A stretch of 64,000 nt of DNA from contig CACWJA010000001.1 in NCBI GenBank assembly GCA_902761145.1, forward strand, positions 1 through 64,000, in the 5' to 3' direction. Below the pieces are notes generated by a model. That model made no database searches, was not told the origin of the DNA, and was given only the letters and a program-made list of their open reading frames with translations. Source of the DNA: an uncultured bacterium (GTDB lineage Bacteria > Patescibacteriota > Saccharimonadia > Saccharimonadales > Saccharimonadaceae). Numbering within the stretch: position 1 is the stretch's first letter; each line of letters opens with the position of its first letter. Below, piece by piece: positions 16,301-26,391 of this stretch. A program made the translations under genes and the position numbers.

Positions 16301-16326
16301 AATAGGCGAATTTCTTCGCCTATTTT
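16301..16326. terminator. Bidirectional terminator
   Basis: Arms 16301-16310 and 16315-16324 (AATAGGCGAA/TTCGCCTATT) with a TTTC loop. It serves tRNA-Pro(GGG) on the plus strand and the surface protein gene ending at 16332 on the minus strand. Confidence 0.75.
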
Positions 16327-16331
16327 CCTCA

Positions 16332-17978
16332 TTATTTACTAAAGTTCTCTTCCTCTTCTTCCTCGTCATCTTTTCTACGCTTCCATAAAAGTATAAAGAA
16401 GAAGAATCCAAAGGCAAGTAATATAGAAACCACATACATCCAAATATCCTTCATAATTCCCCAAAAACCTTCGCCACTTAAATTCTCATTCAAAGTCACG
16501 CCCAAAGGCTTCACCGTATCCAATTGCTGTTTTATAGTATCATCCCTAATAGTTGAGTCCACAGTGGGTACAGCCACTTCAGGCTCAGCATCTTGAGATA
16601 CGCCAGTATAATAATTCTCACCACCATCTGCGCGAGCCGAATTACTATCATCCACATTGCTCGACACGTATCGAACAGAATACTCAATATCGTCGTTATC
16701 ATCACTATCATCAACAATATTTTGTTCGGGTTCAATAACAGGCACTTCAGGCTTAGCATAATTTGGATCTACTATGTAATTCTCATAGAAGTTCATGTCA
16801 TCTTCTGCTACTGTAACTGTTTCTCCACCATTCTTGCAAGTAGCTTCATCTGCTTTGTCTTCACACCATACGTGGAAGTAGCCCGGCTTGTCATCTGGAA
16901 GATCTGGCAAAGTGATAGTGTCACCTTCTAGTTCTTCAGTACTGTCTGTCAACTCATCATTTGTGTCATAGTAGTTTATGTTAGACCATGCATCTGGGTC
17001 TTTGATGTAATTCTCATAAAACTCCATATTTTCCTCTTCCACAATGATAGAGCCGCCAGCAGCATGACACGTTGTTTCATCAGCCACATCTTCACACCAC
17101 ACATGTATATATCCTTCACGATCATCAGCAAGATCAAGCAAATCCACTGCACCACCCACTAATGCCTCTTTTTCCATTATCAAAGCCTTATCTAAGTCAT
17201 AAAATTTCACATGTGTTTTGTTAGTCTCTATCAAATTATAGCTAGCAGTCATCGTAGAAGCTTCACCGTCTGTAATTGTATTGTTCCAAGACCATGCCAC
17301 TGCGGTGTCCACAGCGTCAGCAGCAGTATACGCCGATACGCCACCATCTGTGTATCTACTATTTAATCTTTCCTTATAGTCACCAATCCACAATGTATCC
17401 GCTGCTGGACTAAAATCTATATACACTTTAGCACCATAGTCGCTGTTGCTAGATTTATCATCTTGCGTCACTACCACACCGTCATGATTTTTTTTATATA
17501 TAGCAGCATAATCATTATTTCCAAGCTGTACATCGGCAGTCATAGCTACTCGATAAGTATGATCACCATTCCCCTCAGGATTGTTAATATCTAGATGGAC
17601 ATCCAATCCTTCTGCAGTCGTCTCTGCTCTTACTGTTAATTCAACACCGCGATTTACAACTTTGGCGTTATTCGCAACCTTCTGAATTGAGCTATTCACA
17701 CCGTCTACTTCAAAATCTATCGTATACCCACCATTAGAATAAGTGGTTTGAAGAGTATAAGAATTATTATTATTAATTCTGCCACGTACATCATATGCAC
17801 CAGTAATACTATTTACGCCAGGCATAGAATTATATCTAGTCGTACTACCAACAAAATAACCCAGCCCATTAATAGTCACCGCGAATACATGCTCGGGCAC
17901 AGCTGTAGTCACTAACGCCAATGCAACCAAAAATGCCAAAATTTTTTTTATTTTAATATATCTTTTGATACTCCTCAT
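16332..17978 (-). CDS. Secreted, C-terminally anchored repeat surface protein
   Basis: 548 aa starting at ATG 17978 with a GAGGTGG site; a GTG six codons earlier overlaps it. Signal peptide at about 1-34 (ILAFLVALALVTTAVPEHVFA). A beta-rich N-terminal domain is followed by two similar repeats of about 80 aa, each containing HVWCED-ADE-TC and an ENYI-DP ending, the cysteines probably forming disulfides. The C-terminal membrane helix IWMYVVSILLAFGFFFFIL is followed by basic then acidic residues. It is an adhesin-like protein held in the membrane. No LPxTG is seen. Confidence 0.7.
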   Translation of the reverse strand: MRSIKRYIKIKKILAFLVALALVTTAVPEHVFAVTINGLGYFVGSTTRYNSMPGVNSITGAYDVRGRINNNNSYTLQTTYSNGGYTIDFEVDGVNSSIQKVANNAKVVNRGVELTVRAETTAEGLDVHLDINNPEGNGDHTYRVAMTADVQLGNNDYAAIYKKNHDGVVVTQDDKSSNSDYGAKVYIDFSPAADTLWIGDYKERLNSRYTDGGVSAYTAADAVDTAVAWSWNNTITDGEASTMTASYNLIETNKTHVKFYDLDKALIMEKEALVGGAVDLLDLADDREGYIHVWCEDVADETTCHAAGGSIIVEEENMEFYENYIKDPDAWSNINYYDTNDELTDSTEELEGDTITLPDLPDDKPGYFHVWCEDKADEATCKNGGETVTVAEDDMNFYENYIVDPNYAKPEVPVIEPEQNIVDDSDDNDDIEYSVRYVSSNVDDSNSARADGGENYYTGVSQDAEPEVAVPTVDSTIRDDTIKQQLDTVKPLGVTLNENLSGEGFWGIMKDIWMYVVSILLAFGFFFFILLWKRRKDDEEEEEENFSK

Positions 17979-18002
17979 GCATCCACCTCTCCACACTTAT
18001 TT

Positions 18003-18018
18003 ATTACGTAATCATTAT
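18003..18018 (-). promoter_or_regulatory. -10 box with adjacent palindrome upstream of the repeat surface protein
   Basis: Minus-strand TATAAT at 18013-18018 next to the perfect palindrome ATTACGTAAT (18003-18012). A second ATTACG half-site lies near 18043. It could be a repressor site. Confidence 0.35.
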
Positions 18019-18097
18019 AACATAGCTTCGCAAAACTATTACGTCTTTTTATTAATTAATATTTGTCTAAATAATCGGTCTTAATAAATTCCCAATT

Positions 18098-19093
18098 TTA
18101 TAATTTAATCTTCTTGCTAGAATTAATCAAATTTTGCAATTTATGACTCTCTGTTACGTTATTATTATATTCTTCTACCATTTTATTATATTCATTTATC
18201 AAAGCGTTGATCCTCTCATTTAATTCTTCCAACTCATTCTGCCGCGCCACCAGCTCATCCCTACGGTCGTAAAAATCCTCTTCATTTTGAAAACACCCAG
18301 CCACCTCCGCACAACTATTAAAACTCACTATGTCAGCTTCAAGTTGACTAGCTCGTTTCTCATAATCACCAGTTAGCTCCTGAATCTCCGTATTCACCAC
18401 CTCCATATCATTTTCTAATTTTTCCATCTCTTCTCTAATAGTTCTAAATACAGCAATATAACCATCATAATAATCCACAATCCTATCTTGATCTACAAAA
18501 ATCTCACCATATATCCTTTCCAACTCGTTCGGCAATTTTTTTATTTCCGTACCCGCACGCACAAATAATTCCTCCATCCGTTCTGATTCGCCATATACTG
18601 CCACATCTTCCTGCAATACATCCAAGTTATTATTATATACACTCTCCAACACTGAAGATATCGAACTCTTTTCAGAGTCGCTCATACGTGCCCACACTGC
18701 ATGTAATAGTTCATGTGCAGTAGTCAATTCACGTATACCATTAAGTTCTTCTGCCGTTATATTGTACACATAAATAGTGCCAACAGTATAGCACCCCAGC
18801 ACTGCCATTTCCGACTCGTCCTGACGGCAATTTTTATTGAACTCTTCTGTGTTATTCAGCTCCGGCCTCGACGCATCGAACAAAAACCTTCCCCTGGCAG
18901 TTAACCCAAGTCCATCACGAACCTTGGTCATATCTGAAGTGGGCTCATATCCAAGACCACGATACCAATCGTATATCCATACTCGATTCAAAATAATAGC
19001 TATCACCATCGCCACCGCCATCAATGCAAAAAGAATCCAGCCCACATAATGGCGCTTCTTTATTTTTTGTTGCGGCACTTCAATCATCATCAC
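18098..19093 (-). CDS. Membrane-anchored protein with HELLH zinc-protease motif and coiled coil
   Basis: 331 aa. One N-terminal membrane helix (about 18-37) places the rest outside. TTAHELLHAVWARM is a classic HExxH metal site, consistent with a membrane-tethered metallopeptidase, though the third ligand is not certain. Residues about 205-331 are strongly charged coiled coil with a Cys pair (SCAEVAGC). It lies 9 bp after the TspO gene. Start is GTG 19093 or one of the next ATGs, with no clear ribosome site. Confidence 0.6.
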   Translation of the reverse strand: MMMIEVPQQKIKKRHYVGWILFALMAVAMVIAIILNRVWIYDWYRGLGYEPTSDMTKVRDGLGLTARGRFLFDASRPELNNTEEFNKNCRQDESEMAVLGCYTVGTIYVYNITAEELNGIRELTTAHELLHAVWARMSDSEKSSISSVLESVYNNNLDVLQEDVAVYGESERMEELFVRAGTEIKKLPNELERIYGEIFVDQDRIVDYYDGYIAVFRTIREEMEKLENDMEVVNTEIQELTGDYEKRASQLEADIVSFNSCAEVAGCFQNEEDFYDRRDELVARQNELEELNERINALINEYNKMVEEYNNNVTESHKLQNLINSSKKIKL

Positions 19094-19102
19094 AATTTTA
19101 CC

Positions 19103-19693
19103 CTAATTTAAGACTGCTATCATTATATTCAGGTACATTGCAAAAGCACACCACAAAACATACGGCACCAAACACCATGCCGCTATCTTACAATTCTTTG
19201 CACACATCATTACTAAAGTCAAAACCATCATCCACATCATCACTAGCCATCCAAAAGCAAACCATCTCGCTTCCAGTCTAAAAAATAGTATTGCCCACAT
19301 ATAATTAAATAATAGTTGCACAAAAAACATTATTATTTCAACAACCTGCATTTTGCAATCAGCCCTATTTTCGAATTCCTTTTTATACATCAAATACAAC
19401 GCCACGCCCATCAAGATATATAGCACAGTCCATATTATAATAAACGTCAAAGCCGACGGCATCAAAGGCGGCCTGTTTAAAGCATCAAAACTAGCCATAG
19501 CACTACCAGCTACAGTAGCAGACATTATGCCAATCACTAAAGGTAGCATTATCAGAATAATTGCAAACATCCTCTGCCCTGCAGTCTTTTCCGCAGGCTT
19601 GCCCTTCACCTTAACTTTTATTCCTACATTCTTCCTAGATTTTTTCCTTGGTTCTATCTTAGATGCAGCTCTTTTTTTACGCTCGCTTACCAT
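19103..19693 (-). CDS. tspO: TspO/MBR family membrane protein
   Basis: 196 aa with five predicted membrane helices. TspO-family features are PPLMPSALTFIIIWTVLYILMG, the QLLFNYMWAILFF segment and the tail YVLWCAFAMYLNIMIAVLN. The family binds tetrapyrroles or sterols and modulates stress responses; the ligand here is unknown. An extra 35-residue basic N-terminus precedes the first helix. AAGGAG lies 7 nt before the ATG, and an extended -10 TGCTAATAT lies just upstream. Confidence 0.8.
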   Translation of the reverse strand: MVSERKKRAASKIEPRKKSRKNVGIKVKVKGKPAEKTAGQRMFAIILIMLPLVIGIMSATVAGSAMASFDALNRPPLMPSALTFIIIWTVLYILMGVALYLMYKKEFENRADCKMQVVEIIMFFVQLLFNYMWAILFFRLEARWFAFGWLVMMWMMVLTLVMMCAKNCKIAAWCLVPYVLWCAFAMYLNIMIAVLN

Positions 19694-19809
19694 CGGACTG
19701 CTCCTTATGCTTACATATAATATATTAGCATAATCACATTAAAAGACAAACTACCATCTAAATGCTCATTCGTATAAGAACTAACCGCCCCTAGCACTAA
19801 ACCTCATGT

Positions 19810-22800
19810 CTATTTAACAATACAACGGACTGGGAAACCAACCCATTTATTCCATGCTTTGGCTGGTGTAACATCTGCAGTTGAAAATCCAAGACGATAT
19901 GCCTTTTTGCTATTTGCTGTAGCGCTCCAATACCGACCATACGAATGTCGCCCACCTGGTTTAGTCTTACTATAATCGCCAGAATAATTGAAATTAGCTG
20001 GGAATTTTACAATTCCGCTATCATAGTAGCTCGCTCTAGGCTTTACAGACGTATTCACCAGTACAGCAAATTCACCGCCCGAACCACCAATAGGCAATCT
20101 CCACCCAGCCGGACAGATGTCACCAGTAACACTACCACTTGTCATAGCATAGTTACCATTCCCCGCTGTTGCCGTATACCAATTATACATAACTCCATAG
20201 CTATACCACGACGTCCTTACTTCATTACTGTTATAAGAAGCGGTGTAATTACGGTTAATGGCACTGGTATTATAAACTATCCGGTCATCACAAGAGCTAT
20301 CGTCTGCATAACAAAGAGTATCAGAAGAAACAGAAGATGAAACACCAGTGACAAAAGCCGACGTAGGTAAGTTTGTATTGCTACTACTTATAGTGGCAGC
20401 AGATAGATCCAGACGAAGATTTTCAGACATCCAGCACTTGCCATCTTCCAATTTAGCAACCGTATAAACATTATTATCTCTTACGTCCTTAAGCGCCGTC
20501 GTGTCTCCTATATTCATAGCATTGCAATCTGCAGAACCAAAAGTTTGCATAGTTTTTGTAGAATTTTCTGGTAGCCACACGGCATATAACGTAATGTTAT
20601 TTGTGCTGTCTGCGTTATTTAGAAAAGCTCTATTTACAGTTATTGTTTCGTTTGGACCATAAACTGTAACCGAATCCCCATTAGCAAGCTTAGTTCCAGC
20701 ACTAGAATCCAAGCTCCAACCAGCAAACCCATAACCAGACCTGGAATAGTTAGAAGTCACAAGAGCCAAATCCCCAGTTTCCAACTCAGGAACATCGGCT
20801 GAAATCATAGAGCCAGCATCAGCGCCATTACCATTATACGTCAAAGAATAATGCGGCTGCCAAATTGCATAAAGAGTAAGAGTCCCGCCATCGGAAACCC
20901 CCATATTGCTAGCTGCTGTAGCCACAGAACCGCCTTCTGCCACCACAATTCCGCCACCATCTGCCCTAGTATTCCAGCTAATAAAAGTGTTGTATGGTTT
21001 TGCGAAACCATTATTAGCAGTAGTAGCAACACTAAGGTCTACATCTGTCGCATCAGCCATAGTACCAGTACCACCATTGGCATCATAATGAATATTGCCA
21101 ATCGCCTTATAGCCCTTGTCTGCCACACAACGCATTGTCTGGCCACGATTTTTTAATGTGGCGTTCGGATTCATAAAAGCCCTGTCGTCCTTTAGCCAAA
21201 AATTGATAGTGCGCTGATTGTTACTAGCATTTAAAGTGGCGTAGCTAGCAGACAGGCCACGATTTGCGGCAGAATTTTCTTTTTGCTCACCTCCATATAT
21301 AAAGTTGTACGGGAAAGATCTCCATCGCATTGATTCCGCAATCGCGTCATCAGTACCCGCTGTCTTGTTCCAGCCACTGCCCCCCATAGCTATATCCAAC
21401 ACAGCGTAGTCTCCCGTCCTACTATACCCAGACGGCAACCTCCATCCAGCCGGACAAATATCCCCGTCCGCTATTGCTCCAGCAGTAGAAAGTTCATATG
21501 TGCCATGCCCAGCTGTTAGTGTATACCAGTTGTAATAATTTCCATAAGAATACCAAGAGCTAGAAGTATTATTAGCGTCATAAGAAGGAGTCAGTCCACG
21601 ATTAGTATTATTTGTATTGTGCAAAATCTGATTCATACAACCAGCATTAGTGCCATTACAAAAAGTATTAGTTGATACCGGATGGCCATTGTTTATTGAA
21701 GACACAAAACCAGCAGTTGGAGAATTGGTGTTTAATCCGCTTATCTCCAAATCTGAGTCCGACAAATCAAGCCGAAGATTTTCCATCATCCAACACTGGT
21801 TGTCTCCATACTTAGCAACTGCATACGCATTCCCATCACGGTTATCGGTAAGCGCAATTATATCACCACTACTAAGGCCGTCACATCCTTTCCAACTCTG
21901 GAGATCACCGCTCGACGGAACCCACATTGCATAGAGTCGCAGCCCTTGAACTGACAAATCCCCCGTACTGATAGTCTGGTTTGGCCCATAGCTAATACCT
22001 TCACCATTAGCTGCAGTGTTCCACCCGGCAAAACCATAACCCGAACGAGAATAATTTGGGGAAATCAGCATAGTACCAGTGCTTGAAACGACAGTCTGAT
22101 CATTCATAGTACCAGCAACATCATCAGCATTGCTGTCATAACAGATGGCATTCGCGGCGCAAACTTCAACATATTGATAACTATCAAACCACGCCCAGTC
22201 CTCTTCCACCACAAACGGGTCATCGTAAGTACCAATTCCCGACAATATAGTATCGTCCTTCAAATACAACACTACACGATATTGTTGAGAATTGCTATAG
22301 AGCCTGGATTCAAAATGTCCACCCAAATCATTATCTATTACCCAAAAGTCACTATCCTGGAGCAATGTTTCGGTCCCACCATTCATTGTCCAATATTCCG
22401 TAGTCATATCTATCCAGCTATTATTCGTAAATAAAGTCCTCCTACTTTGAACCGATGCAGTGTCAATGTCGTCGATACTATTAATGACATCGTGAGCCTT
22501 GGAAGCTTTCAGAAAATCACTAGCATTCGGATACGCAGAATATCCTTCGAATGCCGCACTATCACCGCCTAAATTTGTAGCATTATTTTGTTCGTTAAAT
22601 ATCAAATCAGTCAAATCATCATTTTTATCTATTCTCCCTGCATAAAATGTCGCCAAATCAACATGCGCCTTCTCGGTATCGGACAAAACTTTGTATTTAC
22701 TCTCACCAGTTTCATTATTATAAATTTGTCCCCGAGGCCACCACTTCGTACTCCAAGTGTTATACACATTCGAAGAATAGATTTTACTATTACCCCACGC

Positions 22801-23967
22801 AGTTCCCACATCCGATACATCACCAAGTAATTTTATGTCATCATTCGTGGCTATATTCAGTATTCTAAAAGTAGTCTCCGCAAACGACACATAATTGTCT
22901 ACATTTGCACCAGTATAATAATATTTACTAGAAAATGGCAAAGCACTATTATGGCCAGTATCGGATGTATCTTTATATAGTCCATCCGGCGAAGTAGAAC
23001 TAGAGTGTCCTTCCGCTACATATCCTTGTCTTGCCACCACATATCTCCCGCCTAAGGGCCATCTTATCAACACCTCTCTATCCTCAGTTACCTCATTACC
23101 AGCATTATCTTGAGCCTTGCAAGAAATCTCATATCTACCCGCTTCGTCAAAAACATTAGTTGTTGTTATTTGGCTACCATCATAGTAACATACGGGCCAC
23201 CCCGCAGCTACACCACTAAGACTATCGGTGATATTAACTCCAGTCGAAATGCTTGTATTATCTCCTAGAAAAGCAATCAAAGTTGGCACAGATTTAGTGG
23301 TATGATCAATGTTATATTCTACGCTATTATCAAAAGTTATCTCAGGTACTACCTTATCAATCTTCGTAATCCTTTCAATTTTTTCCTCGCTTACATATCT
23401 ATCGTGATCGCGAATTTTTATATGTACCTCCTGATTTGATGAAAACTCCGCCGTATGACTATTTGTCCAAGTGGCCCCACCGTCAAAAGAGTAGCTATAA
23501 TCGTTATAATCGCCAGATGGAAGAACTATAGTTAAAACAACATTCTGATTCGTCCATTCACTAGGATTCCCAGTAACTGAAAAATCCGATTTCCATTGAG
23601 CGTACAAATCTATAGTATCGCCATCTACTCCAGAAAGGTTACCTACACTTTGTCCATCACCATAAGACGTACCAGCACCATTTGGCAAAGTATTCCAATC
23701 TCCGAATATATGTTCTAGGTAGCTAAAGGCATTTGGGTACAATTGCTGATTTGTACCATACACAAAGTCCTGAGAAGCAGTATTGCCACTCCCATCGTTG
23801 CTATGAAAAATCACGGTATAATTTGGTTTCCGAACATTAATATCTACATCATTATTTACCAAGGTAAGATACTTACTGATAATGAAAAAAGGAACTGCAA
23901 AAATCAGCGCAATTATTATCGGCTTGTATTTCTTATTATTTTTAATTTTTGCTAGTATATATTTCAT
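19810..23967 (-). CDS. Giant surface adhesin with InlB-type repeats and two FISUMP domains
   Basis: 1385 aa. One membrane helix near residues 17-35 acts as signal or anchor. Domains in order: an InlB/Listeria-Bacteroides type repeat (about 50-125, ending LYAQW), Ig-like strands (130-300), a cysteine-poor domain with YYYTGANVDNYVSF, a second InlB-type repeat, FISUMP domain 1 (CWMMENLRLD to GDICPAGWRLP), two InlB-type repeats, and FISUMP domain 2 (CWMSENLRLD to GDICPAGWRLP) ending at the C-terminus. AGGAAG precedes the ATG. It is the last gene of the TasA/SipW operon and probably mediates attachment. Confidence 0.8.
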   Translation of the reverse strand: MKYILAKIKNNKKYKPIIIALIFAVPFFIISKYLTLVNNDVDINVRKPNYTVIFHSNDGSGNTASQDFVYGTNQQLYPNAFSYLEHIFGDWNTLPNGAGTSYGDGQSVGNLSGVDGDTIDLYAQWKSDFSVTGNPSEWTNQNVVLTIVLPSGDYNDYSYSFDGGATWTNSHTAEFSSNQEVHIKIRDHDRYVSEEKIERITKIDKVVPEITFDNSVEYNIDHTTKSVPTLIAFLGDNTSISTGVNITDSLSGVAAGWPVCYYDGSQITTTNVFDEAGRYEISCKAQDNAGNEVTEDREVLIRWPLGGRYVVARQGYVAEGHSSSTSPDGLYKDTSDTGHNSALPFSSKYYYTGANVDNYVSFAETTFRILNIATNDDIKLLGDVSDVGTAWGNSKIYSSNVYNTWSTKWWPRGQIYNNETGESKYKVLSDTEKAHVDLATFYAGRIDKNDDLTDLIFNEQNNATNLGGDSAAFEGYSAYPNASDFLKASKAHDVINSIDDIDTASVQSRRTLFTNNSWIDMTTEYWTMNGGTETLLQDSDFWVIDNDLGGHFESRLYSNSQQYRVVLYLKDDTILSGIGTYDDPFVVEEDWAWFDSYQYVEVCAANAICYDSNADDVAGTMNDQTVVSSTGTMLISPNYSRSGYGFAGWNTAANGEGISYGPNQTISTGDLSVQGLRLYAMWVPSSGDLQSWKGCDGLSSGDIIALTDNRDGNAYAVAKYGDNQCWMMENLRLDLSDSDLEISGLNTNSPTAGFVSSINNGHPVSTNTFCNGTNAGCMNQILHNTNNTNRGLTPSYDANNTSSSWYSYGNYYNWYTLTAGHGTYELSTAGAIADGDICPAGWRLPSGYSRTGDYAVLDIAMGGSGWNKTAGTDDAIAESMRWRSFPYNFIYGGEQKENSAANRGLSASYATLNASNNQRTINFWLKDDRAFMNPNATLKNRGQTMRCVADKGYKAIGNIHYDANGGTGTMADATDVDLSVATTANNGFAKPYNTFISWNTRADGGGIVVAEGGSVATAASNMGVSDGGTLTLYAIWQPHYSLTYNGNGADAGSMISADVPELETGDLALVTSNYSRSGYGFAGWSLDSSAGTKLANGDSVTVYGPNETITVNRAFLNNADSTNNITLYAVWLPENSTKTMQTFGSADCNAMNIGDTTALKDVRDNNVYTVAKLEDGKCWMSENLRLDLSAATISSSNTNLPTSAFVTGVSSSVSSDTLCYADDSSCDDRIVYNTSAINRNYTASYNSNEVRTSWYSYGVMYNWYTATAGNGNYAMTSGSVTGDICPAGWRLPIGGSGGEFAVLVNTSVKPRASYYDSGIVKFPANFNYSGDYSKTKPGGRHSYGRYWSATANSKKAYRLGFSTADVTPAKAWNKWVGFPVRCIVK

Positions 23968-23987
23968 TATTACTTCCTATCTATCTA

Positions 23988-24464
23988 TCAATCAACCTGA
24001 ACAAACTCCACATTCACATCTACCGCATTTGTACTTGGAATACTGGAATCCAAAGGAGAATTAAACGTCAAACTATGTACACGCGCACTACTATTATTCC
24101 CAACATTTATAGTGCCCACATTTTCAAACACTATAGAACCGCTATTGTCAGCTGTTTGATATTCTCCATTATCAATTTTTACTTCCAGCTCATCGGGGAC
24201 ATTAGACAACATAACAGAATATCTCGCAGATACTTCAGACATACTAGTTATAGTTAACGTATAAACTCCCACGGTGTTTCCGGATACTAAATTTAACGTA
24301 TCAGTATTGGGGACAGCCTCGACCGACCACTTAGCAACACTCGTATTATCAGCCCCATCAAGAGATGAGATGTACTTTGCCAAGAAATAAGAACTAAACA
24401 ATACGCCCACCAACAAAACTACACTAATCACCTTTTTCATACTCTTCTTATCTCTTTTTTTCAT
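23988..24464 (-). CDS. TasA/camelysin-like secreted fibre protein 2
   Basis: 158 aa with an N-terminal basic-hydrophobic segment (KKVISVVLLVGVLFSSYFLAK) followed by YISSLDGADNTSVAKW. That pattern matches SipW-dependent TasA/CalY precursors. The mature part is beta-rich and ends VEFVQVD, like its paralogue ending VTVTQVD at 25713. It overlaps the end of the signal peptidase gene by 17 bp, so peptidase and substrate are translated together. Confidence 0.65.
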   Translation of the reverse strand: MKKRDKKSMKKVISVVLLVGVLFSSYFLAKYISSLDGADNTSVAKWSVEAVPNTDTLNLVSGNTVGVYTLTITSMSEVSARYSVMLSNVPDELEVKIDNGEYQTADNSGSIVFENVGTINVGNNSSARVHSLTFNSPLDSSIPSTNAVDVNVEFVQVD

Positions 24465-24957
24465 CTTTCATCTCACCTTTTTGAAATACTTTCAATTTCT
24501 TATACGGAGCAAACAATATTATTAGTAGCAACACGATAATTATGCTAAATACTACAGGCTGAACAATAAAAGAAATGATTTTACCAAGATATTCAATCTT
24601 TCCTACATAAACTCCAGTCACCTGGGATATTTCAACTGGCTTATCTTCAATATTGTTGGCATCCCCCTTTGTAGTAATCTCCCCATCTTCTATCTTCACG
24701 ACCCTATGTAACACTTCCATTCCACCATCATTCTCTTTGTACGAAACGATGTCACCTACTTTTATTTCGCTTGGTTTTTTTACTATCACAAAATCATTTA
24801 TCTCGATAGCCGGTGACATACTTCCAGTTAAAACAACTGCGGTTCTTATACCAAAAGGATAAAAACCCATAAATACCTTGGGACTAATTATGATAAATAG
24901 GTAAGCTAAAACCAAAGCTATAAACAATCCAAAACCTATAGCCTTTAATACTTTCAT
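24448..24957 (-). CDS. Signal peptidase I of the SipW (Ser-His) type, copy 2
   Basis: 169 aa. Catalytic Ser46 in LTGSMSPAI and His84 in VLHRVVKI in place of the bacterial Lys are the signature of the archaeal/ER/SipW class; Asp99 lies in KGDANN. Membrane helices are at about 5-25 and 135-157. It presumably matures the overlapping TasA-like protein. It starts 3 bp after the stop of the preceding secreted-protein gene. Confidence 0.88.
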   Translation of the reverse strand: MKVLKAIGFGLFIALVLAYLFIIISPKVFMGFYPFGIRTAVVLTGSMSPAIEINDFVIVKKPSEIKVGDIVSYKENDGGMEVLHRVVKIEDGEITTKGDANNIEDKPVEISQVTGVYVGKIEYLGKIISFIVQPVVFSIIIVLLLIILFAPYKKLKVFQKGEMKDEKKR

Positions 24958-24960
24958 GCT

Positions 24961-25689
24961 TTACTTCGTCGCCACCTTTATCGACAATTTATAAAACGAA
25001 TTCACATCAAAACCTACTTCTGCATCATTACTACTATCCACCCATTTCCAGTCCAAAACATAAGATTCATAGCCATTTGCCGGTATCGTAATATTGCCAA
25101 TAACCTTACCAGCAATAGTTTCATAATTATCTACCGACCCCAACAGATATTTACCATCATTTTTCAGCTTATATTGCATGTTAATGTTCTTTTCATTTAC
25201 TTCATTGAATAACACGTCAACATCAACGTCAAAATCATTATTATTCCTAATGACAAACGCGTAACTGTTAAACGAACCTGGCGCTATGACGTGTCTATAC
25301 TCATATGCAGGATTAGCAAAAATCCTTAAATCCTTGTTATCCCATATCTTATAATCATCGTATACAATCACTTCGCCATGTTGACGATCTTCTTCCGGCG
25401 TCTGCTCATCGCCCGACTGTTCACCTTCCGCCTGCTTGTCTTCATAATCCCGTCCTTCTACAAAGCGTTTTTCTTTTGACGCTGTATTCGGAACAGCAGT
25501 CTCATCGGAGCTATCATCTCCGCTCTTGCAACACCGTTCGCAGCTAATCTCAAAAATATCTACATTGCCAGTAGGAACAAGGACTTCAGTATTTTCTATA
25601 CGCCCGATTTTTGCAACAAGAAGATACGATAGGACTAACATCACTATTAGTACTACTACACAAATCACTCTTTTCTTTCTATCGTCCAT
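24961..25689 (-). CDS. Secreted protein of the TasA operon, unknown
   Basis: 242 aa from ATG 25689 with a GGAG site; a GTG five codons earlier overlaps it. N-terminal hydrophobic segment (ICVVVLIVMLVLSYLLVAK) is followed by a CERCCK cysteine cluster and AVPNTA, then an acidic, probably disordered linker rich in Glu and Asp, then a beta-rich domain ending YKLSIKVATK. It may be an accessory or minor fibre subunit. Confidence 0.6.
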   Translation of the reverse strand: MDDRKKRVICVVVLIVMLVLSYLLVAKIGRIENTEVLVPTGNVDIFEISCERCCKSGDDSSDETAVPNTASKEKRFVEGRDYEDKQAEGEQSGDEQTPEEDRQHGEVIVYDDYKIWDNKDLRIFANPAYEYRHVIAPGSFNSYAFVIRNNNDFDVDVDVLFNEVNEKNINMQYKLKNDGKYLLGSVDNYETIAGKVIGNITIPANGYESYVLDWKWVDSSNDAEVGFDVNSFYKLSIKVATK

Positions 25690-25712
25690 ACCGTATCTCC
25701 ACACTCTAATTA

Positions 25713-26348
25713 CTAATCAACCTGCGTTACAGTAACGGTTGCAGTTACTTGCACCGTAGCAGCAGAAGTATTAGCACCAAAACCTAAAGCTGTATCTGTA
25801 GCATCGCTGGTGCTATCTACATAGTATGGCCACCTCCACTTGATTGTCCTAGTGGCATTGCCGCCATTCATAGATATGTTTATTGCGGATATGTCGACTT
25901 GAGAAATTGTGGTGTTCCAATTCCCGGCCACAGTACAATCAGCGGCAGAACAATATTCTAAAGGTAGCCTAGATACCCCGGTAGGCAAATTGGATGAGCT
26001 TTCGGAAAAGTTAATCGCATAGTTGGCGTTTACTTCAGAATTATTGGTAATATCTATAGTAAATTCGCCTGTCATACCTGGTGCTAATAGGCCGCTAGCA
26101 ACGTCTGATTCTGAAGACGTGCCGTCGCTATCTTTTACCGTTTCTAGTAAGTTGAAAGTGAACGTGTTTGTGGCAGAGCTAGTAATATCCGTATTGTTTA
26201 TCTTCCACTTCCATTTCGCAACGGTCGCAGTGCCCGATCCGGATATTTCACTAATATACTTTGCATACGTTCCAGCTATGAAATAACTCCCAATAGCAGC
26301 AAGCGCAACCAACGCCATCAATCCAGCTTTTTGTTTATTGCTCTTCAT
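25713..26348 (-). CDS. TasA/camelysin-like secreted fibre protein 1
   Basis: 211 aa. Signal segment GLMALVALAAIGSYFIAGTYAKYISE followed by ATVAKWKW is the hallmark of SipW-processed TasA/CalY proteins. The mature region is beta-rich with LLAPGMTGEFTIDITNNSEV, and it ends VTVTQVD. AGGAG lies 4 nt before the ATG. By analogy it would form extracellular fibres; polymerisation is not provable from sequence. Confidence 0.72.
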   Translation of the reverse strand: MKSNKQKAGLMALVALAAIGSYFIAGTYAKYISEISGSGTATVAKWKWKINNTDITSSATNTFTFNLLETVKDSDGTSSESDVASGLLAPGMTGEFTIDITNNSEVNANYAINFSESSSNLPTGVSRLPLEYCSAADCTVAGNWNTTISQVDISAINISMNGGNATRTIKWRWPYYVDSTSDATDTALGFGANTSAATVQVTATVTVTQVD

Positions 26349-26391
26349 CTTTCTCCTTTCTTTTTTTATTATTTGCTATTCATCTTATTCA

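Noticed and set aside
16332-17978. LPxTG-type sortase substrate
   Set aside because: There is a C-terminal helix and charged tail, but no LPxTG or close variant before the helix.
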